NCBI RefSeq assembly: GCF_036323735.1
Contig: NC_086021.1
Location: 134,692,976 to 134,756,975 of the forward strand
Origin: Rattus norvegicus
Taxonomy: Eukaryota; Chordata; Mammalia; Rodentia; Muridae
Direction: 5' to 3'
DNA: 64,000 nt
A model generated the notes under the pieces. That model made no database searches. It was not told the DNA's origin and worked only from the letters and a program-made list of their open reading frames with translations. Below, piece by piece: positions 23,421-34,768 of the stretch (its first letter is position 1; every line of letters starts with the position of its first letter). The translations under genes were made by a program, and so were the position numbers.

Positions 23421-23639
23421 TTTTTAAACTCAAAACTACAGATTTGATGAAGTTGTTTCATGCTCCACACTCAAGACATTAAACAAAAATGTGACACTGT
23501 GTCTAAATGTATTTAAATGTAAAATTAAAATGTAATTTAAAATTTTAAATTAAAGTGTAGACCTGTTTCAAATAACAGGAGGTATTAGGGAACAATGACT
23601 TTAATTTAATTTTAGCTTTGTATTTACTCTTTGTGGGTT

Positions 23640-24715
23640 TCACATCATGCACCCCAGGACTGCTTATCTCCTCATCCCCTCATATATGCTCTTTGCCCCT
23701 ACAACCCCCCCTCAAAATAAAACACACACACAAACAGCAAAAACAAAGTATAGTAAATACCTTATCATGGGAGCTGTAGTAGGTTACAGTGTGTCCCATA
23801 GTGTATCTCTCCATCCACACATTTTACTTGCATATGTTCATTGTAATCATCACCGGTCTGGTTCCAGATCTCTGGCTTCTGTGACACCATCAATATTGGA
23901 TCCTCATTGGAACTCCTCCAGGTTGTCTGGTGTTGCCCCGTGTCATGGAGATCCTGCAGCTTTGGAAAGGACTGTCCCTTTCACATATTACAGCCATTCA
24001 CAGTTGATATAGGTTTTGGGGTGGGTCAGTTCAGAACCCTGGGCCTGAATTGGTAGCTGAGGCAACCCACTAGGTAGGTATTCAGCCCATCGCTCCCTTA
24101 TCTGCACCACCAGGGGGAGCTCTCCAGCACTGCTCTGGCTAGGCCACCCAATGCTGCCACTGGAAGGAGGCAAGGTCAGCCCTCCTGCTCTCACGCCCTC
24201 AGGACTGGCCCACCTGTGCCTTTGCCATTCAGGCCCAGGTCTACTCTGTTGCCCAGGTACAGAGCCCACTCTCCTGCATTGCTACAGCTAGGGGCTGTAG
24301 AGGGAGTAAGGTTAGCTCTCCTAGACATCACAGGTGTTGCAGAAGGGGAGGGGGGAAGGAGAATGGGAAGAGGGAGGGAGGGAGGGTATCATCCCTGCCC
24401 TCCCCTCAGGGACTGGCCTTTCCACCAGGGCCAGCTCTACTGTGTTTCCCTGATGAGGGGCAGTGCCTACTCTCCCTAGTGTTCTCCTAAGCTCTCACAC
24501 CTTAGCTCACCCAAAGCCGCTTGACCAGGGCCAGCCCACCTATGCTGTGGACTGGAGGGCAGGTCTGTGGGTGGTATGTCCATCTTCCTCCTCCCAGCCT
24601 GCAGCTGCCTGAATGTGATTTGATTTGATTTGATTTGATATTCATGAGTCCTAGGCATGAGACAGTTTTGGCCACCAAGCCAGGGTAAACAAAGGACTGT
24701 CATCCACTCTGCCCC
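23640..24715 (-). mobile_element. L1/Lx 3' UTR-like insertion between old L1 segments
   Basis: Sequence of Lx 3' UTR character (e.g. GGTGGGTCAGTTCAGAACCC and the repeated CAGGGCCAGCTCTACTGTG type motif) lies between segments 2 and 3 of the old L1. It holds a short GATTT array at 24616-24640 and a CTCF-like motif at 24107-24120. Boundaries are approximate. Confidence 0.5.
24107..24120 (+). promoter_or_regulatory. CTCF-like motif
   Basis: CCACCAGGGGGAGC matches the core CTCF consensus closely. It lies in Lx 3' UTR-like DNA about 9 kb upstream of Ap4e1. Occupancy is not shown by sequence. Confidence 0.45.
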
Positions 24716-24740
24716 TGACTAATATAAGAACACCATCATC

Positions 24741-24921
24741 GGGCTGGAGAGATGGCTCAGTGGTTAAGAGCACCGACTGCTCTTCCAAAGTCCTGAGTTC
24801 AAACCCCAGCAACCACATGGTGGCTCACAACCATCTGTAATAAGATCTGATGCCCTCTTCTGGTATGTCTGAAGATAGCTACAATGTATATAGTAAATAA
24901 ATAAACCTTAAAAAAAAAAAA
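24741..24921 (+). mobile_element. B2 SINE
   Basis: Complete forward B2 with A tail; perfect TSD AAGAACACCATCATC (24726-24740, 24922-24936). Confidence 0.96.
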
Positions 24922-24949
24922 AAGAACACCATCATCAGCAAGGTGTCTC

Positions 24950-25603
24950 TTTGCCACTGCCAGGTGTGGTCATTCCTGGTTTTAATGAGATTAGTTTGGG
25001 TTTTTCTCCATTTATGATGATATAATGATGGCATAGCCTGTATTGATGTATGTTCCCTCCAATACTTTTATCTTGAAGACAGGTTGGATTTTGCCAAGAG
25101 ACTTTTCTGTACCTAAGATGACTATATAACTTTTTATCTTTAAGTCTTTTTTTTTAAATTTATTTATTTAATGTATGTGAGTACACTGTAGCTGTATTCA
25201 GACACACCAGAAGAGGGCATCAGATCTCATTACAGATGGTTGTGACCCACCATGTGGTTGCTGGGATTTGAACTCAGGACCTCTGGAAGAACAGTCAGTG
25301 CTCTTAACCACTGAGCCATCTCTCCAGCCCTTTAAGTCTTTTTATATGCTTTATTATATTTATTGACTTATATATGTTGAGCATCCCTGCATGTGGGATA
25401 AAAACCCACTTGATTGTGGTTGGTGATCTTTTTGATATATGTTTCTATTTGGTTTGTATTTTATAGAAAAAAATTGCATCTCTTTATCAGATACTGACCT
25501 GTGGTTTTCTTTTTTCTGTGTGTCTTTATGTGCTTTGGGTATTTAAGTAATTGTGGCTTTGCAGAAGGAGTTGGGATGTGCTCCTTCCATTTCTTTTCTT
25601 TTA
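24950..25603 (-). mobile_element. Old Lx-type L1 ORF2, segment 3
   Basis: Antisense ORF2 continues (CATTCCTGGTTTTAATGAGA, then TTGAGCATCCCTGCATG). It is interrupted by a B2 at 25151-25330 with matching TSDs and ends where a 5'-truncated L1 was inserted at 25617. Confidence 0.65.
25151..25330 (-). mobile_element. B2 SINE in old L1
   Basis: Complete reverse B2; perfect TSD TTTAAGTCTTTT (25139-25150, 25331-25342). Confidence 0.96.
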
Positions 25604-25616
25604 AAAATAATTTAGC

Positions 25617-27109
25617 CATTGCTGGTGAGATTGCAAACTGATACAGTCACTCTGTAAATCAATCTGGATGTTCCTCAGAAAACTGGAAATAGATCTACCT
25701 GAAGACCCAGCAATACCACTCTTGGAAATATACCCCAAAGATGCCCCACCATGCCACAGAAGCACCTGTTCCACTATGTTCATAGCAGCCTTGTTTGTGA
25801 TAGCCAGAAGCTGGAAACAACCCTGATGTCCCACGACAGAAGAATGGATACAGAAAATGTGGTACATTTACACAGTGGGATACTACTCAACAATTAAGAA
25901 TGAGGACATCCTGAGTTTTGCAGGCAAATGGATGGAACTAGAAAATGTCATCCAGAGTGAGGTAACTCAGACCTAAAAGGACATGCATGGTATGTACTTA
26001 CTAATATGTGGATATTAGCCAAAAAAAAGTACAGAATACCCAAGATACAGTCCACAGAACTCAAGAAGGTTAACAAGCTGAAGGGCCCGTGTAAGGATAT
26101 CTAAGTTCCACTTGGAAGGGAGAAAAAAGAAATCACAAGGTGGGAGGGAGGGAGGAACCTGGGAGGGAAATGGGAAGGGAGTGGGGGGATAGGGGGACAT
26201 GATCTGGTATTGGGTGGGGGAAAAGGAGTGAAGCCCTGAGGGCCCGCAGAAAGAATGGAAACAGACAACCTCAGGGGGGGGTGACCCCTCCAGAACGTAC
26301 CAGAAACCTGGGAGGAGAAAAACTCTCAGGACTCAAAAGGAGGGATCTTAGATGAAATGCCCTACAGTGGGGAGAGGGAACTTGTAGAGCCCACCTCCAG
26401 CAGAAAGACAGGGCATCAAGTGGGGGATGGGGTTGCCATCCCACAGTCAAAGCTCTGGCCCATAATTTCCTGTCTGAAAGAAATGCAGGAATGGAAATGG
26501 AGAGGACCCTGAGGAAGAGGAGGTCCAGTGACAGGCCCAAAGTGGGATCCAGATCAAGGGGAGGCCCCAAGGCCTGACACTATTACTGAGGCTATGGAGT
26601 ACTCACAAAAAGATACCTATCGTGACTGCCTTCTGACAGACCCAACAAGCAGCTGAGTCAGATGTAGATATTTGCACCCAACCAATGGACAGAAGCTGCT
26701 GAACCCTGTGTTTGAATGAGGGAAAGCTGGAAGAAGCTGAGGAGGAGGGCGACTCTGTAGGACCAGCAGTCTCAGTTAACCTGGACTCTCGAGATCTCTC
26801 AGACACTGGACCACCAACCAGGCAGCATACACCAGCTGATATGAGGCTCCGAACACATTTACAGCAGAAGATAGAGCAGAAGACTGCCAGGTTCAGTCAG
26901 AGAAGACACACCAAACCCTCAAGAGACTGGAGGCGTCAGGGAGTTTAGAGGTCTGGTGGGGTGGGGGATGAGGGGTGTGGGTGTGGGCGTGGGGACAATC
27001 TCATAGAGACAGGGGGCTAGGGAGGAGGTATGAGATGTGGAATAATTGGAGGGTAGACCAGGAGGGGAATAAAATCTAGAGTGTAAAAAAATAAATAAAT
27101 AAAATTTGA
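25617..27109 (+). mobile_element. 5'-truncated L1 (ORF2 end plus 3' UTR), + strand
   Basis: Terminal ORF2 sequence followed by the rodent L1 3' UTR with its G-rich tract (26140-26230) and an A-rich tail at about 27086-27108. Imperfect TSDs AAAATAATTTAGC (25604-25616) and AAAACATTTAGC (27110-27121) flank it. It inserted into the old minus-strand L1 in the opposite orientation. No intact frame. Confidence 0.85.
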
Positions 27110-27117
27110 AAACATTT

Positions 27118-27290
27118 AGCTGGGCGGTGGTGGCATATGGGAGTCATAAACAGGTGGATCTTTGAGTTTGAGGCCAGCCTGGTCTACAGAGTGAGTTTCA
27201 GGACAGCCAGAGATTCACAGAAAAAACATGTCTCAAACAAACAAACGAACGAACAAACAAACCAAAGCAAAAAAAAAAAAAAATCCCCCC
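27118..27290 (+). mobile_element. B1 SINE
   Basis: Forward B1 (GGGCGGTGGTGGCATATGGG, then TTTGAGGCCAGCCTGGTC) with an AAAC-type tail. Immediately follows the truncated L1. Confidence 0.9.
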
Positions 27291-27299
27291 AAACCAGCA

Positions 27300-27960
27300 A
27301 ACAAACAAATGGAAATACTTTAAGAAGTATTTGCTTTAGTTCGTTTTTGAAGGTCTGGCAGGATTCTGCTGTGAGGCCATGTGGAGACATCGGAATACTC
27401 TCACTGCTTCAAGCTCTTTGTCTGTTGTGGGTCTGTTTGGGTTGTGGACTTCTAGATTTAGCCTTGATAGTTTGGGTGAAGCTAGAAATTAACCTGTTTC
27501 CCTTAGGCTTTCTAATTTAACGGAGTATAGGTTTTAAAGCGTTCCCTTACAGTGTTCTGCACCTCTTTCTTGTCTGTGGTTTCTCTGTTGATATTTAGTT
27601 CTGTTCATTTGTGTCCTCGCTCCTTTTTAATTGTGCTAAGGATCTGTCAATATCGTTTATCTTGGCAAGGAGTCAGCTCTTAGATTCATTATTTGTATAA
27701 TTTTCTTTGTCTAAAGTTCATTATCTGCTGACTGTTTTGTTTTTTTGTTTTTTGTTTTTTTTTTTTGGTTCTTTTTTTCGGAGCTGGGGACCGAACCCAG
27801 AGCCTTGAGCTTCCTAGGTAAGCGCTCTACCACTGAGCCAAATCCCCAGCCCCTGTTTTTTATTTATACTATATCTGTTAGTGTTGTTTCAAATGTACTG
27901 GATTTGGTTGTAGTTATTCCTGTTTTTCCCAAATTTTCCCAGTCGTGTCATTGTGCTGAA
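27300..27960 (-). mobile_element. Old Lx-type L1 ORF2, segment 4
   Basis: Antisense ORF2 continues past the inserted L1 and B1 (TTTTTGAAGGTCTGGCAGGA, then TTGGCAAGGAGTCAGCTCTT). It is interrupted by an ID at about 27739-27852. A further diverged part seems to continue at about 28795-28970. Confidence 0.6.
27739..27852 (-). mobile_element. ID element
   Basis: Reverse ID with TTTTTTG tail; a short TSD CTGTTTT (27732-27738, 27853-27859) is visible. Confidence 0.92.
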
Positions 27961-27964
27961 ATTT

Positions 27965-28372
27965 TTTGTTTGTCAACTTGGCACATGCCAGTGTCATTTA
28001 GGAAAAGGAATCTAAATTGAGGAAATGCCCTCATCGGATAGGCCCGTAAAAAGCATCTGGGACATTTTCATGATTAGTGATGGATGTGGGAGGACCCAGC
28101 TCACTGTGGGCTGTGCCAGCTGTGGAAGATGATTCTGGGTTGTATAAGAGAGCAGGCTGAGGAGGCCATGAGGAGCAAGCCAACAAGCAGCACTCCTTCA
28201 TTGTCTCCGTTTCAGGTCCTGCCTCCAGCCAGGTTCCTGCCTTGCATTCCTGCCTTGATTTCCCTCAGTAATGGACTGTTACCTCAAAGTGTAAGCTGAA
28301 ATAAACCCTCTCCTCCCAAGTTGCTTTTGGTCATGGTCTTTATCATAGCAACAGAAACCTGGCTAGAACAAT
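27965..28372 (+). mobile_element. Rodent interspersed repeat (same family as 19563-19950)
   Basis: Begins near TTGTCAACTTGGCACATGCC and ends near AGAAACCTGGCTAGAACA, with GCTGAAATAAACCCTCTCCT near the 3' end. It is more diverged than the copy at 19563. It interrupts the old L1 ORF2. Family not named. Confidence 0.7.
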
Positions 28373-28400
28373 TAGTGTGTCAGTAATTTGTGCTCTGAGT

Positions 28401-28401
<1 letters not shown>

Positions 28402-28439
<38 letters not shown>
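28402..28439 (+). repeat. (TG)n microsatellite
   Basis: Nineteen TG units before a B1. Confidence 0.97.
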
Positions 28440-28441
<2 letters not shown>

Positions 28442-28447
28442 TTATTT

Positions 28448-28600
28448 TTCAGACAGGATCTCCCTACATAGCCCTTGCTATCCTAGAACTTACTTCATAG
28501 ATCAGGCTGACCTTGAACCCAAAAAGATGCACCTGCCTCTGCTTCTGCCTCCCAAGTGCTGGGATTAAAGGTGTGCACCATGATGCTTGGCGCCTTTCTG
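28448..28600 (-). mobile_element. B1 SINE
   Basis: Reverse B1 (GACAGGATCTCCCTACATAG, then GGGATTAAAGGTGTGCACCA), flanked on the left by a TG microsatellite. Confidence 0.85.
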
Positions 28601-28621
28601 GTTTTTGGGTTTTGGGTTTTG

Positions 28622-28790
28622 TTTTTGGTTTTTTTTTTTTTTTTTTTTTTTGGTCCTGACAGGGTCTTGCTATGCACCTTTGGCTGTCCTGGAACTCATG
28701 TAGACCTGCCTGGCCTCAAACTCACAGAGATCTGCCTGCCTCTGCCTTCTGAGTGCTGGAATTAAAGGCATACACCACAGTGCCTGCCTT
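28622..28790 (-). mobile_element. B1 SINE
   Basis: Reverse B1 with T tract, CTGACAGGGTCTTGCTATGC, and GGAATTAAAGGCATACACCA. Confidence 0.85.
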
Positions 28791-28969
28791 CTTTCTGATT
28801 TTTAAAGTAGGCACTTAGAGCTATAAACTTCCTCCTTAAGACTCCTTTTAATATGTCCCAGGGTGGTTTGTTGTGTTATATCTTCATTTTAATTTGCTTC
28901 TAGGAATTTTCCTCTGGCCCATTTATCATTCAATAATGTGCTATTTAATCTCCACAGAGTCAGGGCTTT

Positions 28970-30147
28970 TGGGGGAAGGAGAGGTTGGATGGTATTCCGG
29001 AATCAGTTGCTGAGAGCAGAGGGGAAGGAGTAGTTCCTTAGACAGGGCCTTCCCCACGTGCCTGCCTCATGAGGTCACAAGGAAGACTGGAGTGTCTGTA
29101 CTTATCACAGATCCGCTGGACAACAAGACTGCCCGGCTGGGCAGGAAACCATGGAGAAGGTGGTTAGACACAAGGCGTGTACTCCAGAGAGATGAGGCTG
29201 CTGTTAGGAGACCCAGCAGAGGGGACATCATGGGTATCTCACCAGACAGACTTCCTCCTTACTGATTAATTGAACCTACAACCCAAAGGCAGGGGATGGA
29301 GGTAAGGCAGTTCAGCCTCTGTTGGGGTGGAGGATTTAAAGGTCCAAATGGAAAACACTCAGCAGTTCCACCTCCAGATACCCAGACTCTTCACTTCTGG
29401 TTTGCATGGGAAATGTGTCTCAGTCTCACAGAGCCCAGGCTCACAGTTTTGAAACACATTGTCTCCAGCCTTGCTGTAGGAAGCAGGTGACTAGGGGCCC
29501 GCCTTTGAGACTTCATAGCCAGGTCCTGTTTGGATTCAGGCTCTGCTTCCTGGGTGTGGATACAATGTGACCATCCAGCCGCTTCAGTCTTAACCACCAT
29601 GCCTTCCTGCCTGCTGTCACGCCTTTCCCACCATGAGCTACAAGTGTCTGGAACCGTGAGCCAACCGAAGAAGAAAAACCTCACCTTTTGGTTCATTCTA
29701 TGGTCTTATTTAAATCTTAAAATTTATTACAAAATCATTTATATATACTTCATTATTATGATTCTCAGAGTAACCCTAAAGAATAGGAATGGACAAAGTT
29801 GTGTTCATTTACCCAGGCTCAAATTGCTAACAGCCAAGCATTTTATAAGAGTTAAGATTTCAACACAAACTTTCTGGTCCCAGTTTGAGGCGTTTATCAC
29901 TTCATACTTTTGGCATGAGAAAACCTGGAAGTGATGGTGTTTCTCTGCCTTCCCTAGTGCTTCCCCTCCGTACTTTAGGCTACTTGCCTCTCAGGCCATT
30001 GCAGAAGCTGATGTATTCTTTTCCAGAAGAGGTGCTTTTTTTTTTTTTTTCCTTTTCTGAGGGGTGTAACCTTTCCTCCAGGGCTTGTAGCGATTTTTGT
30101 TTCCTGATGGAATAATAGTTACTTTTAAATTTGTAACAGGGCTACTT

Positions 30148-30200
<53 letters not shown>

Positions 30201-31020
30201 CGAGCCTGGGGAGTGATTTTAACCCACTGAACAGTCTCATAGCAGGAAGAGCGGTTTTAAAGCCCTGATTCTCATCAGTCAGTGCAGCCTCCAATTACAG
30301 CACATGATCTCCTCCCTTGCAATGTTACTCCCCTTAGCTTGACTCAGGTCTGGTCCCCACTTTCTGTACCACTGCCCATTAGGCGTGTTTGAATGCTGCA
30401 TTCCCACCCCTTTCTTCTGGAAAGACTTTTGTTTATTCTAACTGGAGCTTATTTCTTTTCCTTCTCCTGGATCTTGAAGACTGTTAGGAAAAGTGCTTGC
30501 CAAGATATCACTTGGGGGCTGAACTGGTAAAATGGATGCTCATAGGAAAATGCTCAAAGAGCATAGAATGATCTAGGGTTTGGCTTTTTTAAAAAACTCT
30601 ATTTCTTAAACTATGTGGGGGAAACTAAAAACAATTGTAGATTAAATCTCTTTACAAGTAGTTCCACTGGACCGTCTAAATACTCTGCATGGGACAGAAT
30701 TTCATTTCATAGACCATGGCTTAAACTAGGTTAGACAATATAAGCTGAGTCATGGAAGACTTGAGCTAAACAGAGATTTTCACCACAAAGAATTTGCTGT
30801 AGAGGGATTTACCCAGTAAACACAGAACTCTTCCAGCTAATGCCAGGCTGATTCAGGCTGGACAGAGGGAGTGGAAAAACATTGTGGACATAGTCTCCTG
30901 GCTAGGGGGCAAAGCAGAGAAGACAAAATACAGGCAAAGTTCTGTGTGAAATGTGAATTACTCACAGTGGGAGAGGGATAAGCAGCTTGTCTCATCCTGG
31001 AGTTGGAGGGAGGGAACCAC
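28970..31020. other. Largely unassigned intergenic DNA
   Basis: A diverged LTR-like bit (around 29560-29670, CACGCCTTTCCCACCATGAG) and the TG array at 30151 are all I can identify. Confidence 0.45.
30151..30199 (+). repeat. (TG)n microsatellite
   Basis: About 24 uninterrupted TG units in otherwise unassigned DNA. Confidence 0.97.
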
Positions 31021-31062
31021 TTCTTTGGGTTCTCCCTTTCTCCTCTTTAAAAGATGTATCTA

Positions 31063-31147
31063 GGGGTTGGGGATTTAGCTCAGCAGTAGAGCGCTTGCCT
31101 AGCAAACGCAAGGCCCTGGGTTCGGTCCCCAGCTCCGAAAAAAAAAA
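31063..31147 (+). mobile_element. ID element
   Basis: Forward ID with TSD AAGATGTATCTA (31051-31062, 31148-31159). Confidence 0.95.
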
Positions 31148-31149
31148 AA

Positions 31150-31330
31150 GATGTATCTATCTTATTTTTATGCATGTATGTGTATGCCTATGTGTAAGTA
31201 TGTTCACCCCACGTGTGCAGGTGTCCTCAGAGACAGAAAGGTTGGAGTTACAGGTGGTTGTGAATTGCCCTTTGCTGAGAATCCTCAGTCCTCTGCCTTA
31301 GCTGCACCCACTCTTAACTCTGAGCCACCT
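31150..31330 (-). mobile_element. B3/B4-like SINE fragment
   Basis: Diverged reverse SINE: GTGTGCAGGTGTCCTCAGAG, then AGTTACAGGTGGTTGTGAAT. Confidence 0.55.
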
Positions 31331-31627
31331 AATTCCTAAGCCATTTCTTTTGGCTATAACTGCTGCCTCTCCCCTGGAGAACCTGGCTTGACTCTTCCTG
31401 ATACACTTTCAGATTTCAGAGGAAACTTCTTCCAAGTAAATTCCCTCCTCTCAAGAAAGAAAAGAAAAACAAAAAGGATTTTGAAAGGTCTGTTTTTGTT
31501 GTTTTGGTTTTTTGTTTTTAAAGAACGTGGACCAGAAATTCAATGAGTATGTAGAGCCAGGAGCTGGGAAAAGTCTGAGTAAGGTTCATTGGTCGCTCTT
31601 CTGGCGCTCTCTTGTGCAAAACCATGG

Positions 31628-31630
<3 letters not shown>

Positions 31631-31663
<33 letters not shown>
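31631..31663 (+). repeat. (TG)n microsatellite
   Basis: About sixteen TG units followed by GTTTTT-rich DNA. Confidence 0.96.
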
Positions 31664-31664
<1 letters not shown>

Positions 31665-31679
31665 GTTTTTGTTTTTGGT

Positions 31680-31840
31680 TGTTGTTGTTTTGTTTGGAGA
31701 CAAGATCTCCAGACATAGCCTTGGATGGCTTGTAGCTAACTAACTGACTATAAAGACCTAGATGGTCTCTAACTCACAGAGATCCTCCCAGCTCTGGGAT
31801 TAAAGGCCTGTCTGTGCCATTATGACCTGCTGAAGTCCTG
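31680..31840 (-). mobile_element. B1-like fragment
   Basis: Reverse B1-like sequence GAGACAAGATCTCCAGACAT, GGGATTAAAGGCCTGTC; diverged. Confidence 0.65.
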
Positions 31841-31847
31841 GGCTAAT

Positions 31848-31975
31848 TTTTTTTTTTTTTTTTTGGCTTTGGAGACAGGATTTCTCTGTGTAGCCCCAGG
31901 CTGGCCTAGAACTCAGAGATCCGTCTGCCTCTGCCTCCAGAGTTCTGGTATTAATGTGTGCACCGCCACTTACAG
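31848..31975 (-). mobile_element. B1 SINE
   Basis: Reverse B1 with T tract, GAGACAGGATTTCTCTGTGT and AGGCTGGCCTAGAACTCAGA. Confidence 0.85.
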
Positions 31976-32252
31976 TTCTGAACTGAATTCATTTAAGTTG
32001 TCTAGCCTACTTTTGCAGTACCTTTCCTATTGGCTAGTCTCGCCGGTCACGGACTACCTCCTATCGTTTCTGAAGCTGTACGGTGGCCTTGTCGTCCAGG
32101 CAGGTGTCATGGTTTTGAACCTTTGAAGTGGTTCCATCATTTGCTAGCCAATTCAGCGCGCTAATTAAAGCTGAGTAGAAAGTTTTAGTGCTGTCTGAGA
32201 AGTGGTGGCAACGGAGTTTTGCTTTTTATAAAGCTTATCATGTCTCTGTTTC

Positions 32253-32351
32253 TTTCTTTCTTTTTTTTTTTTTTTCCGGAGCTGGGGACCGAACCCAGGG
32301 CCTTGCGCTTGCTAGGCAAGCGCTCTACCACTGAGCTAAATCCCCAACCCC
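32253..32351 (-). mobile_element. ID element, ~1.1 kb upstream of Ap4e1
   Basis: Reverse ID; perfect TSD CATGTCTCTGTTTC (32239-32252, 32352-32365). Confidence 0.96.
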
Positions 32352-32365
32352 CATGTCTCTGTTTC

Positions 32366-33200
32366 AATGTGTAATTTTTCTTCCTTTAAACTGTGGTCCA
32401 AACAATGACCCCGTTTTACTGGCACCACACTACAGTCTGAAAGTGTTCTATTGGATAAGATGTACTAAGGGGACTAATGAGCATCACCCAGGCCAGGAGA
32501 AAGAAAGCTTCACTCTACTTTTTGGCAGCGTCGCTACGTTCCTTTCCCCCGAGTCAGAAAAGTATCAGCTTTTCCAGCAAGTTTTAGGTGGAAGAGAAAA
32601 ACCTGGGGAATGGGGAAAGTTAAGACAGGGTTTCATATAACCCAGGCTTGCTTTAAACTTGATATGGCACAGGAGATGCCTTTGAATTTTCTTGTTCCTC
32701 CTTCCATCCTCAAGTGCTGGGGTTACAGACAACAACCACTATGCACGACTGGAAAGTAAGTTTTCTAATTGAAGCTAATAAAAGAGGCTAAAGTTAAAAA
32801 AAAAAAAGTAAACAAAATTTTGCCGAGGCATAAAATATTAAGTTCTAAAGAAAATCTGTTTTAAATAATTTAAATATTGATAATTTTTTCAACAAATTAA
32901 AACATCTTTGCATAACTACTCTGTCAGGCAAACTTTTTCTTTTGTTGAGGTATAGATACAAGAACATTTTCAAGATTTAAGAAAACAATTCACTTATTAC
33001 AACGTTTCAGAGATAAGAGTTCGTACAGATGTTAAGAACACTGTAAAGACGATGGTGGGTCAGGTATGTAATCTCAGTACTTGGAGACTGAGACGGGGGA
33101 ATGGCACGACTTCCCCAATCTTCTACTTGGAAGATTCCAGAAAATAAAAGAATACTCGTGCATACACTTTTCACCGCTAATAGATCTTCCTGTCTTCTGA
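32366..33200. other. Upstream flank of Ap4e1, no feature called
   Basis: AT-rich, little repeat content apart from a weak B1-like fragment near 32700-32750. It may hold distal promoter elements but none is distinctive. Confidence 0.45.
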
Positions 33201-33219
33201 GAACTGCGTTCTCCTAGAC

Positions 33220-33362
33220 TCGTTCTCCCCCCGGCGGTCTCTTCTGGAACTTCATCCTGCTCGTACTATCTCGGCGCGAATAAAGATTTCTTATTCAAAA
33301 CGCCGGAAGTGACTACGGAGGCCGGGAGGCTGGGCATGAAGTAGCTTCGAAGAGAGGCAGCG
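33220..33362 (+). promoter_or_regulatory. Ap4e1 TATA-less, CpG-rich promoter with ETS/GABP site
   Basis: The 140 bp upstream of the start codon are rich in CpG compared with the surrounding repeat-laden DNA. They contain the sequence CGCCGGAAGTGAC at 33301-33313, a near-perfect ETS/GABPA motif. No TATA box sits at a fitting distance. GABP sites of this form are typical initiator-proximal elements of housekeeping promoters, so transcription probably starts within a few tens of bases of it; the exact start site is inferred. Confidence 0.7.
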
Positions 33363-33509
33363 ATGAGCGACATGGTGGAGAGGACGCTGACCGCACTGCC
33401 GGGGCTCTTCTTGCAGAACCAGCTGGGAGGGCCTGCGGCCTCCAGAGCACCCTTCTTCTCCAGGCTGGGCGGCCTCATCCGTGGCGTCACTGCGCTCTCA
33501 TCCAAGCAC
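33363..33509 (+). CDS. Ap4e1: Ap4e1 coding exon 1 (residues 1-49)
   Basis: The exon starts at an ATG in acceptable context (purine G at -3) and encodes 49 residues beginning MSDMVERTLTALPGLFLQNQ and ending TALSSKH, the characteristic epsilon N-terminus. It ends in phase 0 before the donor GTACGT at 33510. The frame stays open past the splice site for about 190 nt, but that extension is intron. The exon lies in CpG-rich sequence, as expected for a housekeeping first exon. The start is chosen because it matches the family N-terminus. Confidence 0.97.
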
Positions 33510-33620
33510 GTACGTGGCGGGGTTGGCAGGGCGAGATGGGGTGGGGCGGTGGGGCCGGAGACATCGGTCGGCTGGATGGACGCAGTCGGGGGTTCGCCCC
33601 GAGCTTGGGTTTGCTGCCTG
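33363..33620. promoter_or_regulatory. CpG-rich segment over exon 1 and start of intron 1
   Basis: GC-rich sequence with many CpG dinucleotides (for example around 33505-33610) continues from the promoter through exon 1 into intron 1. CpGs are sparse in nearly all of the rest of the window. Together with 33220-33362 it forms a small CpG island, consistent with a constitutive promoter. Confidence 0.7.
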
Positions 33621-34377
33621 CACCGACCTCAGGGAGGCTGGCTTTCTGATTTGGAGGCCCGAAGACCCTCCGTGTGTTTTCTCAGTGTTAAGCCGATATA
33701 AATTTCATGGGATGCTTTGAAGATTGCCGGAGCTGTCAATCTTCAAATAGCCGGTGCGACTTAAAGCCTGAGCTATAGGCTCCTACGAAGTTTCTTTTCC
33801 CTACTGAGTTTTAATTTCGTTCCTTCTATTTGGAAGCGTCACGTACACCGACAGACAACCCTGACTCCCACCCCTGACAGAGCTATTAATCTTTGCAGAG
33901 CTTGAGGTTTAGGCTAGTCCAACGGGTTGGGCAAAGACCCGCTTTGAGAACTAGTAGTTACCATAGAAGTTATTACCTTCCCACGGATTGTGTATGGTGC
34001 TGACTCAAGGAGCGTATGTCTTAAAAACGTAACATCGTGTCATACTTTCTTCAGCAAATATTTATCAAGCGCAGCTATATGTTAAGTAATGAAAATAGCG
34101 AATCACTTTTCTATCAAAGAATTGATCATCCATTTTGGACTTGACATAAATAACTACAGTGTAATGCCAGTGCCAGCAGAGAGGAGGAGAGAGACAAGAT
34201 GCCTTTAAAGGTTTAAAACGTGCGTGTGTTCTAACTGTGAGCTGGTATGTGGCAAAGCTGTATTGAACAGGGCTTGCTGCACATCCCGAAATCATTCCTG
34301 TACTTAATATATCTTCGTGCTTTTCTTTTGCTAATTTGTATGAGAGGACAAGTAAGTATTTTATGTGTACATGTATC

Positions 34378-34381
<4 letters not shown>

Positions 34382-34427
<46 letters not shown>
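34382..34427 (+). repeat. (GA)n microsatellite, intron 1
   Basis: About 23 uninterrupted GA units about 0.9 kb downstream of Ap4e1 exon 1. Confidence 0.97.
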
Positions 34428-34434
<7 letters not shown>

Positions 34435-34768
34435 TGTGTGCGTGTGTTGGTATGTGAGGTGCACGGACCCGTGGCACATGTATAGGCTTCAGAGGACAGC
34501 TTTGGGTCTTAGTCCTCACCTTCCACCTTGTTGGAGGTCAGATCTCTCTTGACGTTTGTTTCTGTGCTGTGTATTCAGGCAAGCCAGCCAGAGAGCTTCT
34601 GGGGTGTTCTGTCTCTACCTCCTGTGTCACCATAGCAGTGCAGGGAATCACAGATACACCTCACCACACCTGGCTTTTTATATGATAGCTTCTGACCCTT
34701 AGGCTTGTGGAGCAAGTGCTTTTACACATTGAGCCATCTGCCCCTGCTCCTGAAAGAAAATTTAAAGA

